This document shows, piece after piece, positions 1 through 8,419 of a stretch of 64,000 nt of DNA. The position numbers and the translations under genes were made by a program. The DNA lies in assembly GCF_025655475.1 (NCBI RefSeq), contig NZ_JAHTIK010000001.1:5553978-5617977 (forward strand), read 5' to 3'. Source of the stretch: Kitasatospora sp. DSM 101779 (lineage in GTDB: Bacteria > Actinomycetota > Actinomycetes > Streptomycetales > Streptomycetaceae). Under the pieces are notes generated by a model. The model saw only the letters and a list, made by a program, of their open reading frames with translations. It was not told the DNA's origin and did not search any database. How positions within the stretch are numbered: position 1 is the stretch's first letter; every line of letters starts with the position of its first letter.

Positions 1-5
1 CGCGC

Positions 6-938
6 TCAGGCGGCGCCCCGCGTGCGCTCCGACCCGGGCGCGCCGTGCGGGCACTCCGGCCGGACGCCGGCCGGCTCGGCCGCCATCCGCTCCAGCCGGA
101 GCCGGTCCTCCGGCCCCTCCGGGGTGTAGACGACCAGGTACACCTCCGGCCGGTCCGGGACGGTCAGGTACGAGGCCCGGACGTGCAGCACACCGACCCC
201 GGCGTGCCGGAAGACCTTGAGGGTGGTCCGCGGCGGTGCCACCTCCTGCCGCGCCCACAGCTCCCGGAAACGGCCGCTGGCCGCCGACAGGTCCCGCACG
301 TAGGCCTCCCAGGCGGGCTCGCCCAGGTGCCGCCCGTACGCCGCGCGCAGCACCCCGACCATCCGGGGCAGCTCCTCGTCCCGGTTGAGGAACGGGTTGC
401 AGCAGTCCGGCACGGTGAACGCACACCACATGTTGTTGCGCGGCTCGCCCGGCCGGGCCGGCCGGGTGGCCCGAGGGAAGAGCGCCTCGTACGCGGCGTT
501 GTGCCGCAGCACGTCGAACCGGGTGTTGCAGAGCGCCGCGGGCAGCGGGTTCAGCTGGTCGAGGACGGCCTGGGTGGCGCCGTCGAACTCCGGGTGGTCC
601 GGCTCGGCCGGCGACGGCGGCCGCACCCCGGCGAGCCGGAACAGATGGTCGCGTTCGGCGGCGTCCAGCCGCAGCGTGCGGGCCACCGCAGCCAGCACCT
701 GCTCGGAAGCGTTGATCGGGCGGCCCTGCTCCAGCCACGTGTACCAGGTCACCCCGAGGCCGGCCAGCTGCGCCACCTCCTCCCGGCGCAGGCCCGGTGT
801 GCGGCGCCGCAGGCCGGGCGGGAGGCCGACGTCCTCGGGCCGCACCCGGGCACGGCAGGCGCGGAGGAACTTGGCGAGCTCTTCGCGCCGCAGGTCCCTG
901 CGGGGCTCGGCGAGGGTGTCCGGTTCCGGCACGGTCAT
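6..938 (-). CDS. XRE-family regulator with MmyB-like ligand-binding domain
   Basis: A 310-residue DNA-binding regulator. Residues about 20-85 form an XRE-type helix-turn-helix; the GLPPGLRRRTPGLRREEVAQLAG signature and the YTWLEQGR segment are typical of actinobacterial MmyB-like proteins. The remaining ~200 residues match the MmyB ligand-binding domain (LDQLNPLPAALCNTRFDVLRHNAAYEALF, later YLVVYTPEGPEDRLRLERMA). The start at 938 is chosen over an in-frame start 72 nt upstream because it has a G-rich Shine-Dalgarno (GGGGGC). It is divergent from the MFS exporter gene, which suggests it controls that gene. The ligand is unknown. Family assignment is confident; the regulatory target is inferred from position and from the shared 20-bp element in the intergenic region. 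Confidence 0.9.
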   Translation of the reverse strand: MTVPEPDTLAEPRRDLRREELAKFLRACRARVRPEDVGLPPGLRRRTPGLRREEVAQLAGLGVTWYTWLEQGRPINASEQVLAAVARTLRLDAAERDHLFRLAGVRPPSPAEPDHPEFDGATQAVLDQLNPLPAALCNTRFDVLRHNAAYEALFPRATRPARPGEPRNNMWCAFTVPDCCNPFLNRDEELPRMVGVLRAAYGRHLGEPAWEAYVRDLSAASGRFRELWARQEVAPPRTTLKVFRHAGVGVLHVRASYLTVPDRPEVYLVVYTPEGPEDRLRLERMAAEPAGVRPECPHGAPGSERTRGAA

Positions 939-991
939 GCCCCCATCGTCGCCGACCGCGGCCGCCGCCGACAGGTGCTGCCGGTACCAGG

Positions 992-1011
992 ATCGGCAGG
1001 CTCTAACCACC
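992..1011 (+). promoter_or_regulatory. Putative MmyB-regulator operator, copy 1
   Basis: ATCGGCAGGCTCTAACCACC lies in the divergent intergenic region between the MmyB-like regulator and the MFS gene. A closely related 20-mer (15/20 identical) is found upstream of the second MmyB-like regulator gene at 20032-20051. The element is flanked here by two GGTACC hexamers. Operator function is inferred from the shared context only. Confidence 0.45.
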
Positions 1012-1039
1012 GGTACCGGCGGCCGACGACGATCCCGGT

Positions 1040-2665
1040 ATGACGGACGTACGGACTCCCGACCCCGCGACTCCCGGCCCTGCTTCCCCTGCTTCCCCCG
1101 TTTCCCCCACGGCTCCTGCGCCTGTGCCCCCGGTTGCCCCCGTGCCTCCGGTCGCTCCGGTTGCCCCGCGGGGTGCCGGTCGGCCGGGGGCGGTGCTCGG
1201 CCTGCTGCTCTCCGGCCAGTTCATGGCCCTGCTCGACGTCTCGGTGGTCAACGTGGCCGCGCCGAGCGTCCGCACCGACCTGCACGCCTCCGGCGCCGCC
1301 CTGCAACTGGTCATCGCCGGCTACACCGTCGCGTACGCGGTCCTGCTGATCACCGGCGCCCGGCTCGGCGCCCGCTTCGGCTACAGCCGGATGTTCCGGT
1401 ACGGACTGGCGGGCTTCACCGCGGCCTCGCTGGCCTGCGGACTCGCCCCCGCCACCGGCTGGCTGATCGGCTTCCGGGTCGCGCAGGGCGTCGGCGCGGC
1501 CCTGATGGTGCCGCAGGTGATGAGCGTGATCCAGCGGCTGTTCACCGGAACCGCCCGGGTGCGGGCGCTCGGCCTCTACTCCGCGGTGCTGGCCGGCGGC
1601 CTCGCGATCGGACAGGTGGTGGGCGGGCTGCTGGTCAGCGCCGACCTGTTCGGCACCGGCTGGCGGCCGGTCTTCCTGGTCAACGTCCCGCTCGGCCTGG
1701 TGCTCTTCGCGGCCTCCGGCCGGCTGCTGCCGCCGCTCCCCGGCGATGCCGGCCGCGGCTTCGACCTGCCCGGGCTGCTGACCCTGGCGGCCGCCCTCGG
1801 CCTGCTGGTGGTGCCGCTGGTGCTCGGGCACGAACTCGGCTGGCCCGCCTGGGGCTGGGCGATGCTCGCCGGCAGCGCCGTGCTGTTCGCCGTCTTCGCG
1901 GCGGTGGAACGGCGGGTGGCGGTGCGCGGCGGGCAGCCGCTCATCGCGGGGCGGGTGCTGCGGGCGCCCGGGCTGCTGCCCGCGGCCGGGTCGATCTTCC
2001 TGATCATGGCCGGGTTCGCCGGCTTCATGTTCGCGTTCGCGATGCACCAGCAGGCCGGCCTCGGCCACAGCGCGCTGCGCGCGGGACTGCTCTCGGTGCC
2101 GGTCTCGGTGGGATTCGGGGCGGCGAGCCTGCTGTGGCAGCGGATGCCGCTGCGCCTCCACCAGGTGCTTCCGGTGCTCGGCCTGGCCGTGGTCGCCCCG
2201 GGATACATGCTGGTCGGGCTGCTGCTGGGCGGGGGAGGACCGGTCGGCCCGGTCGTGCAGGCGGTGCTCGCCGTGACCGGGGTGGCCGCGGGCTGCGCGT
2301 ACAGTCCGCTGTTCGCCCGGGCGCTCGGGAGAGTGGACCCTGCGGACGCCGCCGACGCCAGCGGTGTGATGGTGACGGTGCTGCAGCTCGGCCAGGTGAT
2401 CGGGGTGACGCTGCTCGGCACGGTCTTCCTCGGCGCGGTCTCGTACCCGGCGCCCGCCCGCGACTCCGGGCATGCCCTGCTGGTCACCACGGCGGTGATC
2501 GGCGGCGCGCTGGCCGGGGCGGCCGGTCTCGCCGCCCTGGCCGGGCGGACGCCATCGGCAGGGCGGACGTCACCGACCAAGCGGACAACCTCGGCAGGGC
2601 GGACGGCATCGGCAGGGCGGACGGCGTCGGCCGGACCGAGCGGAGGGGCGGGGCGCGCGGGGTGA
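1040..2665 (+). CDS. MFS transporter, DHA2 (14-TM) drug:H+ antiporter family
   Basis: A 541-residue integral membrane protein of the DHA2 drug/proton antiporter type. A proline/alanine-rich cytoplasmic N-terminus (about 50 residues) precedes the first helix, which carries the LLDVSVVNVAAPSV signature; RVAQGVGAALMVPQ follows in the fifth-helix motif C region. Length and hydrophobic pattern fit 14 helices. The C-terminal ~40 residues are a low-complexity Gly-Arg-Thr-Ser-Ala tail made of short direct DNA repeats. No Shine-Dalgarno is visible; GACGAT ends 6 nt before ATG, compatible with leaderless transcription. It is divergent from the MmyB-like regulator, so it is probably an efflux pump under that regulator. 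The substrate cannot be told from sequence. Confidence 0.88.
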   Translation: MTDVRTPDPATPGPASPASPVSPTAPAPVPPVAPVPPVAPVAPRGAGRPGAVLGLLLSGQFMALLDVSVVNVAAPSVRTDLHASGAALQLVIAGYTVAYAVLLITGARLGARFGYSRMFRYGLAGFTAASLACGLAPATGWLIGFRVAQGVGAALMVPQVMSVIQRLFTGTARVRALGLYSAVLAGGLAIGQVVGGLLVSADLFGTGWRPVFLVNVPLGLVLFAASGRLLPPLPGDAGRGFDLPGLLTLAAALGLLVVPLVLGHELGWPAWGWAMLAGSAVLFAVFAAVERRVAVRGGQPLIAGRVLRAPGLLPAAGSIFLIMAGFAGFMFAFAMHQQAGLGHSALRAGLLSVPVSVGFGAASLLWQRMPLRLHQVLPVLGLAVVAPGYMLVGLLLGGGGPVGPVVQAVLAVTGVAAGCAYSPLFARALGRVDPADAADASGVMVTVLQLGQVIGVTLLGTVFLGAVSYPAPARDSGHALLVTTAVIGGALAGAAGLAALAGRTPSAGRTSPTKRTTSAGRTASAGRTASAGPSGGAGRAG

Positions 2666-2670
2666 GACCG

Positions 2671-2740
2671 GTGCCCGGCCCGTCGTACCCCCCGGCGGCG
2701 GCCCTGGGGCGGCCGATTGCGGGTACGACGGACCGGGCAC
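2671..2740 (+). terminator. Long-stem terminator after the MFS gene
   Basis: Arms 2671-2690 and 2721-2740 are complementary over 20 bp with a single mismatch (GTGCCCGGCC at the outer end), 5 nt after the MFS stop codon. There is no U-tract, as is common for Streptomyces terminators. It could also serve the convergent gene ending at 2833. Confidence 0.7.
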
Positions 2741-2832
2741 GGGGCCGGGGGGTGACGGACCCGGCGCGACGGACCGGGCGTGACGCACCGGGCGCGACGG
2801 ATCGCGCGCGGCGGTCCGCTGTCCGGGAGCGG

Positions 2833-3273
2833 TCAGGCGGTGACGGGGAGGCGGCTCAGCAGCTCCCGGCCGTCCGCACGGAGGGCGGTGGCGAAGGTCA
2901 GCTTCAGCTCCCGCTCCTCGCCCGCGACCGAGAGGTGCGTGGTGAGCAGAAGTCCGAAGGCAGCCTTGGCGGCCGGGGAGGCGGTGACCGCCTCACGGGG
3001 GAGCGCCATGACCAGCTTGTCGGGCTTGCCGCCGAGCTGGTCGACGCCGAAGAAGAGCAGTCGCCGGTCGGTCAGCGCCAGGTACACCGGACGAGGGGTG
3101 GCGATCGCGGTCACCGTACCGGCCGTCAGTACACCCACGACGGCGGTGGTGGCCAGGCGGCGGGCCGCGGAGACCGTCCCCACCTTGGTGAGGGTGGCGA
3201 ACTCGACCTGCTCGTCGGCGATCAGCAGCGGTGCGGCGGCCTTGAGCAGTTGGTTCCTGCGGCGGTTGTTCAT
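2833..3273 (-). CDS. PH-like domain protein of unknown function
   Basis: A 146-residue protein. After a basic N-terminus (MNNRRRNQLLKAAAPLL) comes a hydrophobic stretch near residues 45-65 and then VYLALTDRRLLFFGVD, the strand-turn pattern typical of bacterial PH-like/GRAM-like domains. The start at 3273 is preferred over one 39 nt upstream because GAGGAG lies just ahead of it. It faces the MFS gene convergently. Function is unknown; membrane association is likely from the hydrophobic segment. The domain call is from pattern recognition only. Confidence 0.6.
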   Translation of the reverse strand: MNNRRRNQLLKAAAPLLIADEQVEFATLTKVGTVSAARRLATTAVVGVLTAGTVTAIATPRPVYLALTDRRLLFFGVDQLGGKPDKLVMALPREAVTASPAAKAAFGLLLTTHLSVAGEERELKLTFATALRADGRELLSRLPVTA

Positions 3274-3464
3274 GGTACTCCTCGGTGCGCGACCGGCCTG
3301 ATGGCCGGTCATCGCCGGGCAGCCTATGGATGTTCCAGCACAAGCGGAGTCATATGTTCCGTAAATTCTTCGTCAAGCGGCCGACGACTTGCCCGGATTC
3401 GTAAGGGTTCGCACCCATCGGTCCCGCAGCCAGCTCCTCCGACAGCCGCTTACGATCGCCGCCC

Positions 3465-4397
3465 ATGAGCACCGAACCGCTCTTCGACCCGGCCGCCGCG
3501 CTCCCCGAGGCCGGCACCGTCCGAAACGCCGCAGAGCGGGGCGACTGGCCCGCCGTCTGCGCCGTGTTCGCCGAATGCCGGGAGGAGTACGGGCTGCTCC
3601 TGCTCTCGGGTCAGGTCGCCGGAGTGCCCGGCGCCGAGCACCTGCTGCGTCAGGCGCTCGGCCACCGTCCCGGCGATCCGCTGGCCACCGCGCTGCTCGC
3701 CGACCGGCTGATCCACGTCGGCTGGCAGGCCCGTACCACCCGGCGCGCGCAGGACGTCACCCCCGAGGGCTGGCGCGAGTTCCGTGCCCGGCTCAACGAG
3801 GCCGAGCAACTGCTCATCGCCGCCGTCGCCCGCGACCGAGGCGACGCGCTCGCCTGGATGCTGCGGATGACGATCTCCCGCGGGATCTCCCTGGGCATCA
3901 GCGAGACCCGCCGCCGGTACCGAGCCCTGGCCCGTGTCTCGCCGCACCACTACGCGGGGCAGCGCAGCCTGCTCCAGCAACTGCTGCCCAAGTGGGGCGG
4001 CAGCTGGGAGGAGGCCCACGCCTTCGCCCGCGACAGCTTCCGCGCCGCACCGCCCGGCAGCCTCAACGGCGCCCTGCTGGCCATGTACCACGCGGAGCGG
4101 GCCGCCTCCTTCGAGCGGGCCGAGCGGAACGCGTACGCCGCCCGCGCCGACGTCCGCCACGAGCTCGCCGAGGCCGCCCACGGCTCCGTCCTGCACCCCG
4201 ACTGCCGGATCCGGTTCGGCAGGCTCACCGCCCACAGCTCCTTCGCCCTGCTCGCCTCCCTCGGCGGCGACCGGGCCGCGGCCCGGACCCACTTCCAGGC
4301 CATGGGCCCGTACGGCAGCACCGAACCGTGGGAGTGGTTCGACAACACCCCGGAACGCACCTTCCGGGAACACCGCGACCGCGCCCTGGGAGGCTGA
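3465..4397 (+). CDS. Helical-repeat (TPR/DUF4034-like) protein
   Basis: A 310-residue soluble, helix-rich protein of unknown role. Its spaced Ala/Leu/Arg-rich segments (for example PGAEHLLRQALGHRPGDPLATALLADRLI) resemble tetratricopeptide-type repeats, and the overall pattern recalls DUF4034-type proteins. No catalytic motif is visible. ATG follows TACGAT by 8 nt without a Shine-Dalgarno, so the mRNA may be leaderless. The stop is 3 nt before the GTG of the M16 peptidase-like gene, which indicates one transcription unit and coupled translation. Confidence 0.65.
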   Translation: MSTEPLFDPAAALPEAGTVRNAAERGDWPAVCAVFAECREEYGLLLLSGQVAGVPGAEHLLRQALGHRPGDPLATALLADRLIHVGWQARTTRRAQDVTPEGWREFRARLNEAEQLLIAAVARDRGDALAWMLRMTISRGISLGISETRRRYRALARVSPHHYAGQRSLLQQLLPKWGGSWEEAHAFARDSFRAAPPGSLNGALLAMYHAERAASFERAERNAYAARADVRHELAEAAHGSVLHPDCRIRFGRLTAHSSFALLASLGGDRAAARTHFQAMGPYGSTEPWEWFDNTPERTFREHRDRALGG

Positions 4398-4400
4398 GCC

Positions 4401-6119
4401 GTGATCCACCGCTTCGAGGTCGACGGCGTACCGGCCCTGCACGCCCCGCGACCCGGCCGCACCGCCGCAGGCCTGGTCTTCCGGGTCGGCCGCGCCGACG
4501 AGACCCTCGCCCGCACCGGCATCACCCACCTCGTCGAACACCTCGCCCTGCACCGCAGCGGCGTCCAGGTGCACCGCTTCAACGGCGCCACCGGGCAGTT
4601 GCACACCCACTTCCTGCTGGAGGGCGACGACCACGAGATCCGGGCCTTCCTGCGATGCGTCTGCGAGTCGCTGACCGCCCTGCCGATGGACCGCCTGGAG
4701 ACCGAGAAGACGATCCTGCGCACCGAGGAGGCCGGCCGCGGCACCGGCGCCGCCGAGGCGACCGGCCTGTGGCGGTACGGCGCCCAGGGCCACGGTCTGG
4801 TCAGCTACCCCGAGTGGGGCGTGCCCGGCCTCGACCCGCAGACCGTCCAGCACTGGGCCGACACCTGGTTCACCCGCGAGAACGCAGCCCTGTGGATCGC
4901 CGGCGAACGCATCCCGGACGACCTGCGGCTGCCGCTGCGCCCCGGCCGCCGGATGCCCGCGCCGCAGCCGACGTCCGCCCTGCCCGTGACCCCGGCCTAC
5001 TTCGCCGCCGGACAGCGACAGGTCCTGTTCGAGACCCTGCTGCCCAGGACCGCCGCCGCCGACCTCTACACCGCCTGCCTGGACCGGGAGTTGTTCCAGG
5101 ACCTCCGGCAGGACGGCGGCCTCTCCTACACCGCCGGCGCCGACCACGCGGACCGCGGCGACGGCATCCTCACCGTCACCGCCCTCGCCGACGCCCTGCC
5201 CGAGCAGCAGGACGCCGTGCTCGGCGGCTTCGTCGACGTGCTGGCCAGGCTCGCCGTCGCCGGCGTCGACCCGGACACCCTCGACGCCCTGCGCCGCCGC
5301 GCCGACGCCGCGCACGCCGCCCCCGACGCGGACCCCGCCCGCCTGCCCGGCTGCGCCGCCGACCTGCTGCTCGACCTGCCCCTGCGCACCCCCGACGAGA
5401 TCCGCGCCGAACTCGCCGCCGTCACCGCCGAGGACGTCCGGACGGTCGCTCAGCAGGCGCTCGGGAACGGTCTGTTGCGGGTGCCCGCCGGACGTCGCGC
5501 GGACTGGGCCGGTTACGCGGAGGCGCCGCTCCACTCCGCCGACGCGGTCGAGGGCAGCCGCCACCGCTCCCACGAGTCCGGCGGACCCGACCTGGTGGTC
5601 GGCCGGGCCGGTGTCAGCCTCCTCCGGGAGGGTGAGGCCGCGACCGTCCGGTACGACGCCTGCGCCGCCTACCTCGCCTGGCCGGACGGCGGGCGGCGAC
5701 TCATCGGCACCGACGGCATCTGCATCGAGATCGAACCCGGATGCTTCGCCGTCGACGCCCACACACTCGCCTCGATCGACGCCTCGGTGCCGCACCCCGC
5801 GTACGTCCGGATGCCGCCGCGGCCGATACCGTCGCGGCCGACGCCCGCCCGGCCGTCCCGGTCGACCAGGTCGTCCACGTCCGGCCCCGCCGGGGCCGCG
5901 GGCACCGCCGTCCGCTCGTCGCCGGTGCAGCTCGCCGTGAACATGGTGCTCACGCTCGTTGCCGGTCTGTTCCTGCTGTTCGCTCTCGGCGGGGCCCTCG
6001 GGGCGGACGACGAGTCCCGGGCCGACCCGGTGTACTGGGGTGTGCTGGTGGTGGCCGCGGGCATCGCCGCGGCGCTGCTGCGGAGTGTGTGGCGGCGGAG
6101 CCGGCCGCGGCGCGGCTGA
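4401..6119 (+). CDS. Membrane-anchored M16B peptidase-like protein
   Basis: A 572-residue protein. The inverted zinc motif HLVEH (residues 43-47) is intact, and a candidate third ligand lies in ILRTEE about 62 residues later, a shorter spacing than in most M16 enzymes. The second M16 lobe (about 170-375) carries LFQDLRQDGGLSYTAG, the Arg/Tyr pair region. Residues about 395-475 look like a PH-type beta domain. A Pro/Arg/Ser linker leads to two C-terminal transmembrane helices (about 511-530 and 541-560). The GTG start has GGGAGG ahead of it and is coupled to the upstream gene. It is likely a zinc peptidase tethered to the membrane with the lobes cytoplasmic; the substrate is unknown. Confidence 0.75.
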   Translation: MIHRFEVDGVPALHAPRPGRTAAGLVFRVGRADETLARTGITHLVEHLALHRSGVQVHRFNGATGQLHTHFLLEGDDHEIRAFLRCVCESLTALPMDRLETEKTILRTEEAGRGTGAAEATGLWRYGAQGHGLVSYPEWGVPGLDPQTVQHWADTWFTRENAALWIAGERIPDDLRLPLRPGRRMPAPQPTSALPVTPAYFAAGQRQVLFETLLPRTAAADLYTACLDRELFQDLRQDGGLSYTAGADHADRGDGILTVTALADALPEQQDAVLGGFVDVLARLAVAGVDPDTLDALRRRADAAHAAPDADPARLPGCAADLLLDLPLRTPDEIRAELAAVTAEDVRTVAQQALGNGLLRVPAGRRADWAGYAEAPLHSADAVEGSRHRSHESGGPDLVVGRAGVSLLREGEAATVRYDACAAYLAWPDGGRRLIGTDGICIEIEPGCFAVDAHTLASIDASVPHPAYVRMPPRPIPSRPTPARPSRSTRSSTSGPAGAAGTAVRSSPVQLAVNMVLTLVAGLFLLFALGGALGADDESRADPVYWGVLVVAAGIAAALLRSVWRRSRPRRG

Positions 6120-6121
6120 GC

Positions 6122-6224
6122 CTGCCGGTCGCCCGCGCCTGCCGGTCGCCCGCGCCGCGGGCGGGCTCACGCTTCCGGTCGCGGGCGTTCGGCCGCTGGG
6201 CCGCTGGGCCGCTGGGCCGCTGGG
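6122..6224. repeat. Short tandem repeats in the M16/tRNA intergenic gap
   Basis: The ~335-bp gap 6120-6454 has no convincing gene. It opens with two adjacent copies of a 17-bp unit (CTGCCGGTCGCCCGCGC, 6122-6155) and then four copies of the octamer CCGCTGGG (6193-6224). The rest is G-rich sequence leading to the tRNA promoter region. Confidence 0.8.
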
Positions 6225-6454
6225 GCGTTGGCTGCGGAGCATTCGGCGGCGGGGCGTGGGCCGCAGAGCGTGCGGTCGCGGGGGCAGCGGCGGCGGGTGG
6301 CGGGCCTTGGGCGGCGGGTGCTCGCGGGCGCGGGCTGGGGTGCGGGGTTTCGGGCGGGCCTCGCCGGGTGGGCCCGAAACGGATTAGGGAAGCACCCCGG
6401 TAACCGTGTAAAGTGGTGCGTGTCGCCGGGGGAGATCGCCGGGGGCCGCAGCAA

Positions 6455-6527
<73 letters not shown>

Positions 6528-6535
6528 CAGTAAGT

Positions 6536-6566
6536 GAAGGGCCGTTCCCTCCGGGAGCGGCCCTTC
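6536..6566 (+). terminator. Terminator of tRNA-Ala
   Basis: Perfect 9-bp stem GAAGGGCCG/CGGCCCTTC starting 9 nt after the tRNA, with a 13-nt loop that can itself fold (CTCCGGGAG). Confidence 0.8.
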
Positions 6567-6630
6567 GCCGTTCCCCGGTAGGTGCGGCCGTCTTCACCCG
6601 TGGGACCTCCCGGCCCGCTACGGTCGAGAC

Positions 6631-7935
6631 ATGGCCGACCTGGTGCGCAAACGGAACGAAGAGCTCGCCCGGATACTCCACCAGCTCGGGTGGAGCCCCG
6701 AGCGGCTCGCCCGCGAGGTGAACGCCGTTCTGCCCGCCGGCCTGGCGATCAGCGCCACCGCGCCCTACAAGTGGCGAGACCGCGGCATGGTGCCGCGCGC
6801 CCCGCACGACCAGACCGTCTGCGAGGTACTCGGCCGAGCCGTCGGCATCGCCGTCACCTACGAGCAACTGTGGGGCCGCATGGGCAGCGGCCGCGGTGCC
6901 AAGATCCTCTCGCCGCGGCTGCTCACCGACGCCTGGACGGCCGACACCGCGCAGACCGCCCTCCGGGAGGCCGGAGCCGACGCCGCCCCCGTCCGGCTGA
7001 CCGACCTCTTCCGCGGCGACGAACTCGAACAGGCGGCCAGGCACTGGGCCTCCCCGCCGCCCGAGGTCACCGGCGGCGCCGGCGCCCTGCGCATCGCCCC
7101 CGAACAGCTCGCCGACCTCCGGCTCTCCTACGAGAGCAAACGGAGACTGGAACGCGCCTACGGCGGTGGCCTCATCCTCGACCTCGCCAAGGCCGAACTC
7201 GCCATGGTCGGCAAGCTCCTGGAACTCGGCGCCTACGACGAGAAACTCGGCCGCGAACTCTACGGCGCCGCCGGACGGCTCGCCCGGCTGGTCGGTTGGG
7301 CCAACTACGACATGGGCAACGACGCCGCGGCGCAGCGCGCCTTCGTCGCCGCGCTGCGCGCCGCACACGTCTCCGGCGATCCGCGGCTCGGAGTCGGCGT
7401 GGTCGGCTGCCTCGCGGTGCAGGCGACGTACAACTCCGGCGGGCGCGGTCTGGACGCCGTTGCCATGCTCTCCACCGCGCTGCGCGCCGCCGACGAGGTG
7501 CTGACCCCCCGTGAACGGGCGCTGCAACTCGGCCGGATCGCCCGCGCCCACGGTCGCAAGGGCGAACAGATCAGCGCCGAGGCCGTTGCCGAGCGGGCCT
7601 TCCAGGCGCTCGAGGGTGCCGACGACCACGCCCACGAGCGCGCCGACCTCGCCGGCATGGTGGGGGAGATGCACCTCTTCCTCGGGGACTTCGAACGCGC
7701 CCAGCGGATGCTCGGCGAGGCGGTCGCCGCACTGCCGGCCGAGCGTGCCCGGACCAGGGCCCTGCTGATGGTCCGGCTTGCGGAGGCGTACCGGCGGACC
7801 GGAGAGCGCGAGGAGGCTGCCCGTATCGCCGACGAGGCGCGGCTGCTCGCCGCCGGCATGCAGTCCGCCCGGGTGGCGCGGGCGCTGCGTGCCTTCGATG
7901 CGGCCGTGCGGGAGGAGGTACCGCTCGCGGGGTGA
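6631..7935 (+). CDS. HTH protein with TPR-like repeats (NsdA-like)
   Basis: A 434-residue protein. Residues about 5-75 look like a helix-turn-helix module (RKRNEELARILHQLGWSPERLAREVN, then a KWRDRG segment). Residues about 170-430 are helical repeats (LGRIARAHGRKGEQ, GDFERAQRMLGEAV, LAEAYRRTGEREEAARIADEA) typical of TPR arrays in Streptomyces developmental regulators such as NsdA. ATG lies 6 nt after TACGGT with no Shine-Dalgarno, so it is probably leaderless. The gene sits alone between tRNA-Ala and the leuS leader. It probably regulates transcription or acts as an adaptor; targets are unknown. Confidence 0.7.
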   Translation: MADLVRKRNEELARILHQLGWSPERLAREVNAVLPAGLAISATAPYKWRDRGMVPRAPHDQTVCEVLGRAVGIAVTYEQLWGRMGSGRGAKILSPRLLTDAWTADTAQTALREAGADAAPVRLTDLFRGDELEQAARHWASPPPEVTGGAGALRIAPEQLADLRLSYESKRRLERAYGGGLILDLAKAELAMVGKLLELGAYDEKLGRELYGAAGRLARLVGWANYDMGNDAAAQRAFVAALRAAHVSGDPRLGVGVVGCLAVQATYNSGGRGLDAVAMLSTALRAADEVLTPRERALQLGRIARAHGRKGEQISAEAVAERAFQALEGADDHAHERADLAGMVGEMHLFLGDFERAQRMLGEAVAALPAERARTRALLMVRLAEAYRRTGEREEAARIADEARLLAAGMQSARVARALRAFDAAVREEVPLAG

Positions 7936-8061
7936 GGCGCTGCGCGCAGCGAGAGCGGCCGCTTGCGAGGTGAGGTTGCGCTTGCGGGGGTGAGGATGCG
8001 CTTCTGGGTGAGGGCCGCGCCCTGCCTGCGGTGCGACCATGCCCGCGGTGTTGACCCTGCC

Positions 8062-8095
8062 TGCGGTGCGACCTGGCGTGCGGTGCGACCTGGCG
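8062..8095. repeat. 17-bp tandem repeat upstream of leuS
   Basis: Two adjacent perfect copies of TGCGGTGCGACCTGGCG, with partial copies on both sides (from about 8025 and up to about 8104). The gap 7936-8239 otherwise holds no recognisable gene. Confidence 0.75.
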
Positions 8096-8251
8096 TGCGG
8101 TGTGCCCCTGCCTGGTGTGTGTCCCGGCCGGTGGTGGGCCCTGTGAACGGACCGACCTGCGCACGGTGTGCCCGGGCCCGCGGCTGCCTGCCGGCGGCCC
8201 ACGGGTGGAATGTCCGGCAGGGCGTACGGGCCGTTGCGGTACCCTGACCCC

Positions 8252-8290
8252 ATGCGAACCGTGCGCCTGCTCCTTAGCCGGCCGCGCTGA
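8252..8290 (+). CDS. leuS leucine leader peptide
   Basis: A 12-residue ORF, MRTVRLLLSRPR, with three consecutive Leu codons (CTG CTC CTT). It lies 130 nt upstream of leuS and directly before a factor-independent terminator. TACCCT at 8240-8245 is a good -10 and places the likely transcription start on the A of the ATG, so the leader peptide would be translated without a ribosome-binding site. This is the arrangement expected of a ribosome-mediated transcription attenuator: leucine or Leu-tRNA shortage stalls the ribosome on the Leu codons and changes RNA folding. Leader peptides of this kind have been predicted ahead of actinobacterial leucine genes. Mechanism not tested. Confidence 0.82.
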   Translation: MRTVRLLLSRPR

Positions 8291-8296
8291 CCAGGA

Positions 8297-8347
8297 CCGG
8301 CCCGAGGCCGGAGTCGGCGTGGCGACCCCTCCTGCGAGGGGTTTTTT
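8297..8347 (+). promoter_or_regulatory. leuS attenuator: pause hairpin and U-tract terminator
   Basis: CCGGCC (8297-8302) pairs with GGCCGG (8306-8311). GGCCGG can alternatively pair with CCGGCC inside the leader ORF (8278-8283). The terminator CCCCTC-CTGC-GAGGGG (8326-8341) is followed by six T residues. GGAGTCG (8310-8316) could pair with CGAC/CTCC (8323-8332) and so sequester the 5' arm of the terminator. The alternative pairings are read directly from the sequence; the switching order is inferred. Confidence 0.8.
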
Positions 8348-8419
8348 GCTTTCCGAGTACGTGCTGTTCCGAGTGTGTGCCGCTGGTTCGCCACTGATGA
8401 CGACGGAGCCCGAAGGACC

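Noticed and set aside
385-3468. A ~1000-codon plus-strand frame over the first 3.4 kb
   Set aside because: It is out of frame with the MmyB-like regulator and MFS exporter, is Arg/Pro/Gly-rich and has no domains. It is an artefact of high GC.
8252-8347. T-box riboswitch upstream of leuS
   Set aside because: No T-box sequence or specifier-loop architecture is seen. A Leu-rich ORF followed directly by a terminator fits leader-peptide attenuation better.
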